Assembly (NCBI GenBank): GCA_963789165.1
Contig: CAWBJP010000012.1
Location: 186,001 to 250,000 of the forward strand
Origin: CAWBJP01 sp963789165
GTDB taxonomy: Bacteria; Actinomycetota; Acidimicrobiia; IMCC26256; BP-133
DNA length: 64,000 nucleotides
Direction of reading: 5' to 3'
Part shown: in pieces, positions 1 to 14,475 of the stretch
Layout: each line of letters opens with the position of its first letter
Numbering within the stretch: position 1 is the stretch's first letter
Program-made: the position numbers and the translations under genes
The notes under the pieces: generated by a model
Told to the model about the DNA's origin: nothing
Databases searched by the model: none
Seen by the model: the letters and a program-made list of their open reading frames with translations, nothing else

Positions 1-2
1 TC

Positions 3-239
3 ATCGCCTGCGGGGCGTTCGTGGCCGCGCTCCACTTCTTCCGGTCGTGGCGGCGCTCGGGCGACCGCCTCCTCGGCCTCTTTGCCGCCGCCTTCGCCGT
101 CTTCGCCGCCAACGGCGTGGCCCTCGGCCTCACCGACCCTGACGCCGAGGTGCGGGTGTACCTCTACACGGTCCGCCTGATCGGGTTCATCCTCATCCTG
201 GTGGCCATCATCGACAAGAACCGCGTCCGGCGCGAGTGA
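3..239 (+). CDS. DUF5985 family membrane protein (5' partial)
   Basis: The reading frame is open from the left edge of the window, so the true start lies outside it. The visible 78 residues carry the DUF5985 pattern: a HFFRSWRRSGDRLLGLF segment, a hydrophobic helix, then VYLYTVRLIGFILILVAI and a terminal DKNR motif. Two membrane helices are predicted by eye. The family has no assigned biochemical role and is usually a small protein of about 80-90 residues, so only a few residues are missing. It converges on nhaA with a 13-bp gap and no terminator visible. Confidence 0.75.
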   Translation: MACGAFVAALHFFRSWRRSGDRLLGLFAAAFAVFAANGVALGLTDPDAEVRVYLYTVRLIGFILILVAIIDKNRVRRE

Positions 240-252
240 CCCAGATGGTCAG

Positions 253-1434
253 CTACCGCGTGGCGGTGCTGAGGGCGGCACCGACGAGGGCCGCGAGGAC
301 CGAGGCGATGAGGATGGCCAGGGTGGCCGAGTTCGTGACCGCGGGATCGTCGAAGGCGAGCCCGGCGATGAACAGCGACACGGTGAAGCCGATGCCGGCC
401 AGGGCGGCCACCGCCAGCAGCTGAAGCCAGGAGACGCCGTCGGGGAGCCGGCCCAGCCCGGAGCGCACGGCGACCCAGGAGGCGGCGGTGACCCCCAGCG
501 CCTTGCCCACCACCAGCCCGAGGATGATCCCGGCGCCCACCGACGACGTGACGGCGTCCCGGAGAGCCCCGGCGCCGAGAGGCACGCCGGCGTTGGCCAG
601 GGCGAAGAGGGGCACGACGGCGAAGCTTGTCCAGGGGTGCAGCGCGTTCTCCAGGCGCTCGGCGGGCGGGACCTTCCCGGCCCCGGATCGGGCCGGGGTG
701 AGCAACCCGAGAGCCACGCCGGCGATGGTGGCGTGGACGCCGGACTCGTAGGTGGCGAACCACACGGCGGCGCCGAGGAGGGCGTACACCGGTGCCCACC
801 CCACCCCCAGGCGACGGAGGCCCGCCACGGCGGCCAGGCCTCCGGCGGCCGCTCCCAGCCAGGACCAGGACAACCCGGCGCTGTAGAAGGCGGCGATGAC
901 CACGATGGCGCCGATGTCGTCGGCGATGGCCAGGGTGAGCAGGAACACCTTGAGGGACGCAGGGACCCGGGGGCCGAGGAGGGTCACCACACCCAGAGCG
1001 AAGGCGATGTCGGTGGCCATCGGGATCCCCCACCCGGCCGATCCCGCCCCGCCGGCGTTGAAGACGCCGTAGATGGCGGCCGGCACCACCATGCCGCCGA
1101 GAGCTCCCAGAACGGGAAGCCCCACCGCCCTCGGGTCGCGCAGCTCGCCGGCCACCAGCTCCCGCTTGATCTCCAGCCCCACCACGAAGAAGAAGACGGC
1201 CATCAGGGCGTCGTTCACCACCGCCCTCGTGCTCTCGAAGTGGATCGGGATCCAGTTGATGGCGGATCGGGTGCCCCACAGGCTGTCGTATCCCTCCCGC
1301 CAGGGGGAGTTGGCCCACCCCAGGGCGACCACGGTGGCGGCCAGCAGGACGATGCCGCCGGCCGACTCGAGGGCGACGAACCGGCGCAGAGCCGAACCGA
1401 GCGAGCGGCTCATGGCGGGCTGGCTGTCGGCCAT
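253..1434 (-). CDS. nhaA: Na+/H+ antiporter NhaA
   Basis: A 393-residue integral membrane protein of the NhaA family, which exchanges cytoplasmic Na+ for external H+ for pH and salt homeostasis. Visible family landmarks are the N-terminal LESAGGIVLLAATVVALGWANSPW helix, the VVGLEIKRELV segment, MATDIAFALGV with its conserved Asp, and ADDIGAIVVI with the paired Asp residues that bind and translocate the ion. The C-terminal GIGFTVSLFIAGLAF segment is also typical. Length matches the family, so the gene looks intact. It is divergent from the MOSC gene across about 155 bp. Confidence 0.95.
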   Translation of the reverse strand: MADSQPAMSRSLGSALRRFVALESAGGIVLLAATVVALGWANSPWREGYDSLWGTRSAINWIPIHFESTRAVVNDALMAVFFFVVGLEIKRELVAGELRDPRAVGLPVLGALGGMVVPAAIYGVFNAGGAGSAGWGIPMATDIAFALGVVTLLGPRVPASLKVFLLTLAIADDIGAIVVIAAFYSAGLSWSWLGAAAGGLAAVAGLRRLGVGWAPVYALLGAAVWFATYESGVHATIAGVALGLLTPARSGAGKVPPAERLENALHPWTSFAVVPLFALANAGVPLGAGALRDAVTSSVGAGIILGLVVGKALGVTAASWVAVRSGLGRLPDGVSWLQLLAVAALAGIGFTVSLFIAGLAFDDPAVTNSATLAILIASVLAALVGAALSTATR

Positions 1435-1590
1435 CGGGCGCTCCTGGGCGTGGCGGCTCCGGCGCCGACCAGACTTCCCGGCTCACCCCGCCGCCAGCAT
1501 AGGCGGGGGACGACGGACGTCCCGGGCCTCGGCGTAACGGAGGCATGCGTCCGAAGGACTCTCACCCAGGAACACGAGAGGAGCACGGGT

Positions 1591-2103
1591 ATGGCCGGGA
1601 CCATCGAGGCCGTCTTCATCGCCATCGCCGGTGGGGAGGCGATGCAGCCGGTCGACGAGGTACTGGCAGTCGCCGGCCGGGGACTCGACGGCGACCGCTA
1701 CGCCACCCGCCGGGGCTACTGGACCGACGTCGACGAGTGCCAGGTCACCCTCATCCAAGCGGAGGATCTCGACGCCATCGCCGCGGTCTCCGTGGCCCAC
1801 GGCGAGCACCGGCGCAACCTCGTCACCCGCGGCGTGGACCTGCGCGGCCTGGCCGGCTGGCGCTTCCGCATCGGCGAGGCGGTGTTGCGCTACGACCGGC
1901 CCCGCCCGCCCTGCCGCTATATCGAGGGCCTCACAGAGCCGGGGATGACCCGGGCCCTGGCCGCCCGCCGCGGCGGCATCTGCGCCCGGGTGGTGGAGTC
2001 GGGCCCCATCCGCGTCGGCGACACCATCGAGCTCCTCGATCAGGACTCGCGCCTCGAGCGGGCGGTCGGATCGGTTCTTCGCTGGCCGGGCGGCGGCACT
2101 TGA
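1591..2103 (+). CDS. MOSC domain protein
   Basis: A 170-residue stand-alone MOSC domain, the C-terminal domain of Moco sulfurases, in which a conserved Cys handles sulfur or a molybdenum cofactor. Landmarks are the N-terminal VFIAIAGGEAMQPVDEV strand region, the GRGLDGDRYA motif, a QVTLIQAEDLDAI segment, NLVTRGVDL and RPRPPCRYIE with the likely functional Cys. The ATG was chosen because GAGAGGAG lies about 8-15 bases upstream. No Moco enzyme is encoded next to it, so the substrate is unknown. Confidence 0.88.
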   Translation: MAGTIEAVFIAIAGGEAMQPVDEVLAVAGRGLDGDRYATRRGYWTDVDECQVTLIQAEDLDAIAAVSVAHGEHRRNLVTRGVDLRGLAGWRFRIGEAVLRYDRPRPPCRYIEGLTEPGMTRALAARRGGICARVVESGPIRVGDTIELLDQDSRLERAVGSVLRWPGGGT

Positions 2104-2130
2104 GCCTGGCGCCGGTTCTCGTCGGCGAAA

Positions 2131-2147
2131 TGCCGCTCAGAGCGGCA
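2131..2147. terminator. Hairpin between convergent genes
   Basis: TGCCGCT and AGCGGCA form a perfect 7-bp stem around a CAG loop, in the 68-bp gap between the convergent MOSC and SpoIIE genes. There is no run of T residues on either strand, so it is at best a weak bidirectional terminator. Confidence 0.4.
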
Positions 2148-2171
2148 GAACGCGGACAAGTTTCGATGTCC

Positions 2172-3487
2172 CTACTTCGCCTCCGCTCGCACCACCACGA
2201 TGGCCAGGTCGTCCTCGGTGCGTTCGCCGCGATGGTCGAGGACGGACCGTTCGATGCGGCGGGCGATGCCCTCGGCCGACCGGCCCCCGCAGGTGCCGAG
2301 CAGGTCCGACAGGCGCTCCAGAGCCGAACTCTTCGCCGTTCTCATTGCGGGCTTCGATCACGCCGTCGGTGTAGAGCACCACGGCATCACCGGGCCGCAG
2401 GACGAGTTGCTGGTTGACCAGGACGGGGTCGGGGAACACGCCGAGGAGCGAGCCGTGTGACCCTTCCACCCACTCCACCGTCTCGTCGTCCCGGAGCACC
2501 AGCGGCGGTGGGTGGCCGCCGACGGCCAGAGACACCTTCAGGTGGTCTGCCTGGGGCTCGATGGAGGCGAAGATGGCGGTGAGGAAGCGGTCCGAGGAGG
2601 CCTGGCGCAACACGGCGTCGTTGAGCTCCGCCAGCACGTCGGCCGGTCCCTGGACGGCGGAGGCGATGGCCCGCACCGTGTAGCGGGCCACGCCGGTGAG
2701 GGCGGCGGCTTCGGGCCCGAAGCCGGCCACGTCGCCCAACACAAGCCCCCAGGAGCCGGGCGTGACCTCGAAGATGTCGTAGAAGTCGCCGCCCACCAGG
2801 TTGCCGGCACCGGTGGCCCGGTAGCGGGCGGCCATGTCGACACCAGGGATGGACGGCAGCAGGGGAGGCAGGAGGGTCTCCTGGAGGCGCGGTGACCATC
2901 CGGGTGCGCTCCGAGAACAGGGCGGCGTGTTCCAGGGCCACACCGAGCTGGTGGGCCAGGCCTTCGACGAGTTCCTCGTGCCGTCTGGTGAAGGCGTGGG
3001 CCCGGTGGTGGCCGAGGTACAGGGCGGCCACCACGTTGTCGTTCCGGGCCCGGACGGGTACGGCCAGCCAGCTGCGCACCAGGCGCCCGTCGGCCAACAC
3101 CCCGTAGGCCCGGGCCGTCTCCTCATCGTGGGTCCAGACGGCCACGTCGTCGATCCGCAGCGCATGGTCGGACCACAGGACCCCGGCCAGGACCGGGGCC
3201 CGTCCCACCGCCGGGACTTGGGCGAAGTCCTCCCGGGTCAGGCCGGCGAAGGTGACGGTGGCCCGCTCCCCGGCGGCGGGGAGGAACAAAGCGAAGCGGG
3301 CACCCACCAGCTGGCGGGCGGCTTCGGTCACCCCCTCGGCGAGCCGTTCGGGGTCGAGCTCGGCCAGGAGCGACGGGAGGCGCAGGAGCAGGCCCTCCAG
3401 GCGTTCCCGTTCGGCTTCGAGCTGCTCGAGCGCCCGGCGGCTCATCTCCAGCCGGCTCTCCAGGTCTCCCCGCTCGTCACTGCTCAT
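2172..3487 (-). CDS. GAF-SpoIIE (PP2C-type) phosphatase, interrupted by two frame breaks
   Basis: The N-terminal frame encodes a coiled-coil start (LEMSRRALEQLEAERERLEGLL) and a GAF-like sensor domain. The phosphatase domain follows with LQETLLPPLLP, GGDFYD, GDVAGFGPEAA and LYTDGVIEARNENGEEFG, the metal-binding Asp motifs of SpoIIE/RsbU phosphatases that dephosphorylate anti-sigma-factor antagonists. Frame breaks occur near 2890, between GAF and phosphatase, and near 2322, just after EEFG. After the second break the third frame restores a normal end (ERLSDLLGTCGGRSAEGIARR ... TEDDLAIVVVRAEAK, stop at 2172). Both domains are intact in sequence, so assembly indels are more likely than a pseudogene. 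It lies 11 bp after the FAD gene, in the same operon. A nearby receiver-RsbW-like protein makes a partner-switching role plausible. Confidence 0.8.
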
Positions 3488-3498
3488 GGCCGCCCAGG

Positions 3499-4713
3499 CT
3501 AAGCGTCCTGCAGTTCGGCGGCCACGTGCTCGGGGCGGACGCCGAGACCGACGAGGCGCCCAGGGACCCGGCGGAGGACCGGGACGCGGTCGATCAGGCG
3601 CAGACCGACCGGAGTGGTCGACTCGACCCGGCCCTGGAGCAGCGGGCTGAGCACCCGGTTCTGCAGCTGGACCTGGATCGCCTGGGTGATCCGGGTGGGA
3701 AGTTCCCGGCGGCGCTGCACGGCCGCCAGGTCGTGGTTGGCGGGACGGCCCGAGCGCAGCGGGTCGTACAGCAGGTTGGCGGCGGCGACGGCGTCGGCGA
3801 TGGCGAGGTTGATGCCGACACCGCCCACCGGGGACATGGCGTGCGCGGCGTCGCCGATGCAGAGGAGGCCGGGCGCCCACCACCGGGTCAGGCGGTTGAC
3901 CTGGATGGAGAGCAGGGGGACGTCATCCCACGACTCCATCTCCGCCACCCGGTCGGCCAGGAAGGGCACGATGGCGGCGATGTCGGCCCGGAAGGCGGGC
4001 AGGCCCCGGTCCCGTAACGCCCCGGCCCCGTCCTTGGGCACCACGTAGCCGACCTGCCACTGCTCGCCGCGGTTGATGAGCACCACCACCCGGCCGACAT
4101 CGAAACGGCCCATGGTGGCCTCGGGGTCGTCGGGCTTGCGGGACAGGCGGAACCACAGCACGTCGATGGGGGCGCCCATCTCCTTGACGGGCAGGCCTGC
4201 AGCCCGGCGCAACCCCGAGGAGCGGCCGTCGCAGGCCACCACCAGATCGGCCCGGACCTCCAGGTCGCCGTCCGGACCTCGGGCCCGCACCCCCACGACC
4301 CGCCCGGCGTCGGTCACCAGGCCGGTGGCTTCGGTTTCCATCCGCAGGGTGAAGGCCGGCGACCGCCTCGCCTCGCCGGCCAGGAAGTCGAGGAAGTCCC
4401 ACTGGGGGATGAAGGCGACGAACCCGCAGCGGGTGGGGAGATGGCGGAAGTCGGCGAAGGTGACCGTCCGCTCCCCGCTGACCGCCTGGAACTCCGCCAC
4501 CTCCTGGTGGGGCAGGGCCAGGAAGCGTTCCAGCAGCCGAAGTTCGGCCAGGACATCGAGGGTCGACGGGTGGATGGTGTCGCCCCGGAAGTCCCGCAGG
4601 AAGTCGGCGTGCTTCTCCACCACCACCACGTCGACGCCGGCCCGGGCCAGGAGCAGGCCGAGCATCATGCCCGCCGGCCCGCCGCCGGCCACGCAACACC
4701 GGGTCCGGATCAC
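3499..4713 (-). CDS. FAD-dependent monooxygenase (group A, PHBH type)
   Basis: A 404-residue flavoprotein with the three landmarks of p-hydroxybenzoate-hydroxylase-like enzymes: an N-terminal GGGPAGMMLGLLLARAG dinucleotide fold, the DG motif in CDGRSSGLRRAAG, and the GD motif in LLCIGDAAHAMSPVGGVG that contacts FAD ribityl. Such enzymes hydroxylate or epoxidise a small organic substrate with NAD(P)H and O2. The GTG start overlaps the stop of the upstream Rieske-TPP gene in a GTGA, so the two are translationally coupled and probably act on one pathway. The substrate cannot be read from sequence. Confidence 0.9.
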   Translation of the reverse strand: MIRTRCCVAGGGPAGMMLGLLLARAGVDVVVVEKHADFLRDFRGDTIHPSTLDVLAELRLLERFLALPHQEVAEFQAVSGERTVTFADFRHLPTRCGFVAFIPQWDFLDFLAGEARRSPAFTLRMETEATGLVTDAGRVVGVRARGPDGDLEVRADLVVACDGRSSGLRRAAGLPVKEMGAPIDVLWFRLSRKPDDPEATMGRFDVGRVVVLINRGEQWQVGYVVPKDGAGALRDRGLPAFRADIAAIVPFLADRVAEMESWDDVPLLSIQVNRLTRWWAPGLLCIGDAAHAMSPVGGVGINLAIADAVAAANLLYDPLRSGRPANHDLAAVQRRRELPTRITQAIQVQLQNRVLSPLLQGRVESTTPVGLRLIDRVPVLRRVPGRLVGLGVRPEHVAAELQDA

Positions 4714-6680
4714 ACGTCCTGGGACGACGAGTGGATCTCGACCAGCGACGGCCCGTCGGTCACCGCCAGCGCCTCCTCCAGGGCGGGCCGGAGCTCGCCG
4801 GCCTTGCGCACCGACCATCCCTTGGCGCCGCAGAGGCGGGCGTAGTCGGCGAAGTCGGGATTGTGGAGGCCCGTCTCCCACACCGGGCGCAGGGCGGAGA
4901 GCTGCTCCCGGGTGATCTTGGCCAGTTCCCCGTTGTTGAGGACCACATGTGTGAGGGGAAAGCCGTATTTCACGGCCGTGGTCAGCTCGGCCAGGTACTG
5001 GCCCAGGCCCCCGTCCCCCGACAGGGAGATCACCTTGCGGTTGGACCCTTCCCGAGCCACCGCCACCGAGGCGCCCAGGGCGGCGGGGAGGGCGAAGCCG
5101 ATGGAGCCCAGATAGCCCGACATCAAGACGTCCTGCTGGCCCCGGCATTCGAAGAAGCGGCCGAACGAGTAGGTGTTGTTGCCCACGTCCACGGCGAACA
5201 CGGCGTCGTCGGGGGCCAGCGCGGAGAGCTCGGCGAACACCAGGGCCGGATGCAGGCGGCCCCGGTGGTCCACCAGGCCGGTCCGGTTCGCCTTCTCGGC
5301 CCGCCACCGGGCCCAGCGACCGGCCACCGTCTCCCGCTGGACGGGGCGCGACACGTCGGGCACGGCCTCACCCAGCAGGGCCAGGGTGCGGCCGATCTCG
5401 CCCCACAGCGGCACCTCGACGGGGTGGAACTTGCCCAGCATCATCCGGTCGAAGTCGACCTGGATGGTCGGGACCCAGGTGGCGATGGACGTGTGGTTGG
5501 AGAAGCTGGCGCCCAGCACCAGGAGGCAGTCGGAGCGCTGCATGGTGAGCGACGCCACCGGGATCCCGGAGCGGCCCAACACGCCGCAGGCCAGCGGATG
5601 GTCGTCGGGGACGATCCCCTTGCCCTTGAAGGTGGTGATGACGGGAGCGTCGATCCGCTCGGCGAAGGCGAGGATCTCGGACCGGTAAGGCCGGGCGCCG
5701 TTGCCGCAGATGATCACCGGCCGCTCAGCGCCGGCCAGCAGCTCCGCCGCCCGGGCCAGTTCCGCCTCCGGCGGGGCGATGTCAGCGGCGGCGATCCGTC
5801 CCGTCCGGGGGCGGGTCCGGGGCGGGTCGGTCCCAGCCAGCTCCTGGACCTCGTCAGGGAAGATCAGGTGGGCCACGTCCCGCTGCACCAGGGCATGTTT
5901 CATGGCCAGGGCGGCCAGCTCGGTGGCGTTCTCCGGTCGCAGCACGGTCTGGCTCCACTCCGAGACGGCCGAGAAGGCCTCGGCCAGGGGCACCTCCTGG
6001 AAGGCGCCCGGACCGAGCACCTGGGTCTGGACCTGGCCGGTGAGGGCCAGCACCGGCACCCGGTCGACCTTGGCGTCCCACAAGCCGGTGAGCAGGTTGG
6101 TGGCCCCCGGCCCGGCGATGGAGAAGCAGGCCGCGGGGCGGCCGGTGAGCTTCGCATAGCCGGAGGCGGCGAAGGCGGCGGCCCCCTCGTGGCGGATCCC
6201 GACATAGTTGAGGCGCCCGCCGGCCGCCGCTTTGCGCAGCGCGTCGGCCAGGCCCAGGTTGGAGTGGCCCACCATGCCGAAGACGGCGTCGAGGCCCCAG
6301 TCGCAGAGCACATCCACCATCTGGTCCATGAGCGAGACGGTCTCTTCCGCCACCGGGAGGCGCACCCACAGGCCGTCGTCACGCTCGTCGATCTCGTACG
6401 CGGTGGCCGCGTCGGAGAACCCCGGCGGGGGCTTGCCTGACACCGGGTCGTACTCGTAGGCGTGCCACGGGCAGATCACGTAGCCGTTCTCGATCTGGCC
6501 GTCGCCCAGGGGGCCGCCCTGGTGGGGGCAGCGGTTGTCGAGTACGCCGTAGCCCGCCGCGGAGCGGGTCAGGCACAGCGCCCGCCCGCCGGCCACCACC
6601 GTCGTCACCCGACCTTCGATCAGCCCGCCGGGGTCGACCCGGACCCATTCGGCTTCCGGCGGCGCGATGTCCTCGTCCAT
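4710..6680 (-). CDS. Rieske [2Fe-2S] domain fused to thiamine-diphosphate-dependent enzyme
   Basis: A 656-residue fusion. Residues about 10-110 are a Rieske ferredoxin domain with the cluster ligands C51-P-H53 and C70-P-W-H73. Residues about 117-650 are an acetolactate-synthase/pyruvate-oxidase-type enzyme. It has RHEGAAAFAASGYAKLTG with the activating Glu, a central domain, and the thiamine-diphosphate motif GDGGLGQYLAEL ending in VVLNNGEL. ThDP enzymes of this type decarboxylate 2-oxo acids. A Rieske domain would let electrons enter or leave the reaction, as in pyruvate oxidases. The gene is the first of an operon with the FAD monooxygenase (GTGA overlap). Substrate and product are unknown; the fusion itself is the notable feature. 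Confidence 0.9.
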   Translation of the reverse strand: MDEDIAPPEAEWVRVDPGGLIEGRVTTVVAGGRALCLTRSAAGYGVLDNRCPHQGGPLGDGQIENGYVICPWHAYEYDPVSGKPPPGFSDAATAYEIDERDDGLWVRLPVAEETVSLMDQMVDVLCDWGLDAVFGMVGHSNLGLADALRKAAAGGRLNYVGIRHEGAAAFAASGYAKLTGRPAACFSIAGPGATNLLTGLWDAKVDRVPVLALTGQVQTQVLGPGAFQEVPLAEAFSAVSEWSQTVLRPENATELAALAMKHALVQRDVAHLIFPDEVQELAGTDPPRTRPRTGRIAAADIAPPEAELARAAELLAGAERPVIICGNGARPYRSEILAFAERIDAPVITTFKGKGIVPDDHPLACGVLGRSGIPVASLTMQRSDCLLVLGASFSNHTSIATWVPTIQVDFDRMMLGKFHPVEVPLWGEIGRTLALLGEAVPDVSRPVQRETVAGRWARWRAEKANRTGLVDHRGRLHPALVFAELSALAPDDAVFAVDVGNNTYSFGRFFECRGQQDVLMSGYLGSIGFALPAALGASVAVAREGSNRKVISLSGDGGLGQYLAELTTAVKYGFPLTHVVLNNGELAKITREQLSALRPVWETGLHNPDFADYARLCGAKGWSVRKAGELRPALEEALAVTDGPSLVEIHSSSQDV

Positions 6681-6762
6681 AGGATCTCCCCTCTCCGCGG
6701 GGACAGTCTGCCGGGTGCCGCCCGCCGTTACAGCCTCTGCGGGGAAACCCCGAACGCCGGGC

Positions 6763-7521
6763 TCACCCGGCGATCCGGTCGACCTCGAACCAGACCTTCT
6801 TCCCGCCGCCGGCCGCCGGTTCGACGCCCCAACGTCGGGCGAGTGAGTCGACCAGGGAGAGTCCCCGCCCGGAGATGTCCTCGTCGTCGGCCACCCGGGG
6901 GGCGAGCGCGGTTTCGGAGCTGTCCGTCACCTCGACCCGGACCGTCCCGGGCTGGAGCCTGACCAGAACTTCAACCTCGCTCCCGCCGTGGACGACGGCG
7001 TTGGTCACCAGTTCCGACACCAGCAGGGTGACCGTGTCCTCCACATCCTCGTCGGCCCCCGCCAAGGCGTCGCGGACGAAACGGCGGGCGGCCCGGGCAC
7101 TGGCCGGATCCCGGGCCAGCCGGGTCGAGGCTTCTTCCAGGACCGCCTCGACGGCCTCCACCAGGTCGACCAGCGCCTGCAGCTCCTGGCCCAGGCGTCG
7201 GGCGGGGGTCGCCTTGTCCAGGAAGCCGAGGGCTCCCGCGGCCCGGCTGGCCAGGCCCAGATCGGCGGGGTTGTGACCGGAGACGAGCACCACCCGGATG
7301 GAGGGGTCCTCCTTCCGGAGCCGAGCCAGAGCGTCGAAGGCGTCGGGTGTGGAACAGTCAAGGAGCACCAGCTCGGGCGCAAGCGCCGCCACCAACTCGG
7401 TCGCCTCCCGCCCGTTGCCGGCCTCGCCGACCACCGAGAAGGAGGGGTAGGGCTCCAGTGCCAGGCGCACCACCAGGCGGTAGTCCGGGTCGTCGTCGAC
7501 GACGAGGACGCGCTGGCTCAC
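6763..7521 (-). CDS. Response-regulator receiver fused to anti-sigma-type (RsbW-like) ATPase
   Basis: A 252-residue protein. The N-terminal receiver has VLVVDDDPDYR, the phosphoacceptor Asp in LVLLDCSTPDAF, the Ser of VVLVSGHN and the Lys of LGFLDKATP. The C-terminal part is a HATPase_c_2 domain with the N-box SELVTNAVVHGG and the G-rich SGRGLSLVDSLARRWG, as in RsbW/SpoIIAB serine kinases. The GTG start overlaps the stop of the upstream kinase (GTGA). Phosphorylation of the receiver would be expected to control the ATPase half, which may bind a sigma factor or antagonist. No antagonist gene is adjacent, so partners are unknown. Confidence 0.88.
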   Translation of the reverse strand: MSQRVLVVDDDPDYRLVVRLALEPYPSFSVVGEAGNGREATELVAALAPELVLLDCSTPDAFDALARLRKEDPSIRVVLVSGHNPADLGLASRAAGALGFLDKATPARRLGQELQALVDLVEAVEAVLEEASTRLARDPASARAARRFVRDALAGADEDVEDTVTLLVSELVTNAVVHGGSEVEVLVRLQPGTVRVEVTDSSETALAPRVADDEDISGRGLSLVDSLARRWGVEPAAGGGKKVWFEVDRIAG

Positions 7522-8705
7522 GCGGGAGCGCCCGGGGCCCGGGGTGTCCCGGTGGCCTCCGGTTCCGGCGGCGCCTTCGGGACGTCGGCCAGTTCGAAGT
7601 GCACGGCGGTGCCACCCACCTCGCCCGGCTCGGCCCAGATGACCCCGCCGTGGCGTTCCACGATGCGCCGGCACATGGCCAGGCCCAGCCCCGGACCCCA
7701 CACGGTGAAGAGCCGGGGCAGTTCGGCGGGGTCCACCCCCGGTCCGTTGTCGGCCACCGTCACCCGCCACCGCCCCCCGACCCGGGTGGCGGTGACCGTC
7801 ACCTCCGGCGCGGCCGTTCCCCGGTGGCGCACGGCGTTGTCCAGCAGGTTGGCGAACAGCCGGACCAGCGCCCGCCGGTCACCCATCACGTCGGGCATCT
7901 CTCCGGCCATCACCTTGCCTCCCGCCGCCTCCAGGCCGGGGCGCAGCTCGGAGACAGACTGGGCCACCACGTCGCTCAAGGAGAGCGGCTGGTGGTCGAG
8001 TTCGCCCGTGTTGGCCCGGGCGTACTCCAGCAGCGAGGCCACCACCGTCATGGCCCGCTGCGTGCCGGCCGCGGCCCGCACCACCAGCAGCTGGGCCTCG
8101 GGGGGCATCCCCTCCCCGTAGCGCTGTTCCAGGAGGTCGATGAGACCGGCGACGGAGTGCAGTGGCTCGCGCACCTCGTTGCCGGCCACGGCCGCGAACC
8201 GTTCCAGCGCCGTGTTCGAGCGCTCCAGCTCCACCGCCTGGACGGCCAGCGCCTCGTTGGCGGCGTTGAGCTCCACCAGATGCCCCGCCAGTTCCGTCCG
8301 CTGGCGTTCGATGGTCGCCCCCCGGGTCCAAAGCTCGGCCAGGACACTCACCTTGGCCCGCAGGATCTCCGGCTCGAAGGGCTTGTACACGTAGTCGACG
8401 GCGCCGGATTCGTAGCCCCGAAGGTAGTGCTCGGGCTCGCCCGAGATGGCGGTCAGGAAGATGATGGGAACGTGGCGGGTGCGTTCCCGCCCCTTGATCA
8501 GCCGGGCTGTCTCGAACCCGTCGAGGACCGGCATCTGCACGTCCAGGACGATGACGGCGAACTCGTCGCCGAGGAGATGGCGCAACGCCTCCTCACCCGA
8601 CGACGCCTCCACCAGCTCGTAGCCGAGCGGCTCGAGCACGGCGCGCAGCGCCAGCAGGTTGTCGGCCCGGTCGTCGACCAGCAGGACCCGCGGGACGGCC
8701 GTCAA
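7518..8705 (-). CDS. Receiver-histidine-kinase-like protein with Asn replacing the phosphoacceptor His
   Basis: A 395-residue protein. Residues 1-125 are a receiver domain with DDRAD, phosphoacceptor D55 (VIVLDVQMPVLDG) and the Lys of VDYVYKPFEP. A coiled coil follows, then a dimerisation helix with the H-box AGNEVREPLHSV, where position 176 is Asn instead of the His found in SHELRTPL-type boxes. The catalytic domain is complete: N-box LFANLLDNAVRH, G1 DNGPGVD and G2 GPGLGLAMCRRIV. It therefore looks able to bind ATP but not to autophosphorylate on the usual residue. It sits between the multi-HAMP hybrid kinase, 34 bp upstream, and the receiver-ATPase gene, which it overlaps. Confidence 0.9.
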   Translation of the reverse strand: MTAVPRVLLVDDRADNLLALRAVLEPLGYELVEASSGEEALRHLLGDEFAVIVLDVQMPVLDGFETARLIKGRERTRHVPIIFLTAISGEPEHYLRGYESGAVDYVYKPFEPEILRAKVSVLAELWTRGATIERQRTELAGHLVELNAANEALAVQAVELERSNTALERFAAVAGNEVREPLHSVAGLIDLLEQRYGEGMPPEAQLLVVRAAAGTQRAMTVVASLLEYARANTGELDHQPLSLSDVVAQSVSELRPGLEAAGGKVMAGEMPDVMGDRRALVRLFANLLDNAVRHRGTAAPEVTVTATRVGGRWRVTVADNGPGVDPAELPRLFTVWGPGLGLAMCRRIVERHGGVIWAEPGEVGGTAVHFELADVPKAPPEPEATGTPRAPGAPA

Positions 8706-8739
8706 TGCCGGCCGGTCCTTACCTCGGGAGACACAGTCC

Positions 8740-14206
<5,467 letters not shown>

Positions 14207-14475
14207 GACACCTCTCCCGGTGACTTCCAGCCAGCCCTCTGCATGTGTTTGTAGCAGACCGGTGGGGGTAGGGGAAGCTTGCCCAGCACCGGTTCGGGGT
14301 GGTTTCGGCCGGTTGTGTTTGCCGCCGCGCCCGATCGGGTAAGACTGTTGGACTGGTTCCGGTGGGGCCTCATCCAGCCCTTTGTCCCGCCGGGCCTCGA
14401 GGGCGATGCGATCACCGACCCGGGGCGGACCCGCCCCGGTTTCGGCGCGTTCCGAACCCGGTAACGTGCGCGTCC
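14207..14475. other. Intergenic region between divergent genes
   Basis: These 269 bp separate the multi-HAMP kinase and the coiled-coil protein and must hold both promoters. The only clear element is the GGGAGAGGTGTC ribosome-binding site just before the kinase ATG. I see no convincing -10/-35 pair, operator palindrome or RNA gene. Confidence 0.4.

Noticed and set aside
4731..6440. A 569-codon plus-strand frame opposite the Rieske-ThDP gene
   Set aside because: It is a shadow of a gene with clear motifs and has no ribosome-binding site or recognisable domain.
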